NCBI GenBank assembly: GCA_019911985.1
Contig: JAIOJO010000022.1
Span: 1-5,019 of the forward strand
Source: Sulfuricellaceae bacterium
GTDB lineage: Bacteria > Pseudomonadota > Gammaproteobacteria > Burkholderiales > UBA9220
Direction: 5' to 3'
DNA length: 5,019 nucleotides
Below, one piece after another: positions 5,015 through 5,019 of the stretch; within the stretch, counting starts at the first letter, position 1; each line of letters opens with the position of its first letter. Position numbers and translations under genes: made by a program. The notes beneath the pieces are model-generated. The model searched no databases and was not told the origin of the DNA. It saw only the letters and a program-made list of their open reading frames with translations.

Positions 5015-5019
5015 ATCTT

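Overview
The window looks like chromosomal DNA of a GC-rich proteobacterium, most likely gamma- or betaproteobacterial. The left edge carries the conserved housekeeping string proC (3' half) - yggT - yggU/DUF167, a gene order typical of those classes. Genus cannot be fixed from the sequence.

Region by region. (1) Positions 2-1291: tightly packed housekeeping genes proC, yggT and yggU, with gaps of 2 and 4 bases, probably one transcript. (2) Positions 1292-1534: no intact gene, but a decayed C-terminal piece of a REP-associated (RAYT-type) transposase lies here with an internal stop. (3) Positions 1535-2853: a lower-GC segment with features of integron gene cassettes but no integrase gene in the window. 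It starts at a GTTAGGC core site ten bases before the start of a 230-residue endonuclease/exonuclease/phosphatase (EEP) family protein. That gene's stop codon lies inside an attC-like left box, and a GTTGGGC core site follows at 2312. A hicBA toxin-antitoxin module comes next, with both genes broken: a one-base deletion near the end of hicB and a CAA-to-TAA-type nonsense codon in hicA. The hicA stop touches a GCCCAAC left box followed by what looks like the left half of an attC site, whose right half is missing. (4) Positions 2854-3078: non-coding, AT-richer leader DNA with short TTTCCC-type repeats. (5) Positions 3079-4965: a large GC-rich gene for a 628-residue cysteine-rich protein with two tandem transthyretin/CnaB-like beta-sandwich modules and a long C-terminal region I do not recognise. 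A strong Shine-Dalgarno site precedes it and a 13-bp perfect terminator hairpin follows.

The simplest reading is a conserved operon whose downstream flank has collected mobile DNA: a transposase relic, then a decaying, integrase-less cassette cluster. An orphan monocistronic gene of unknown function follows. The two observations most worth a second look are the doubly inactivated hicBA cassette with a half attC site, and the orphan Cys-rich two-module protein.
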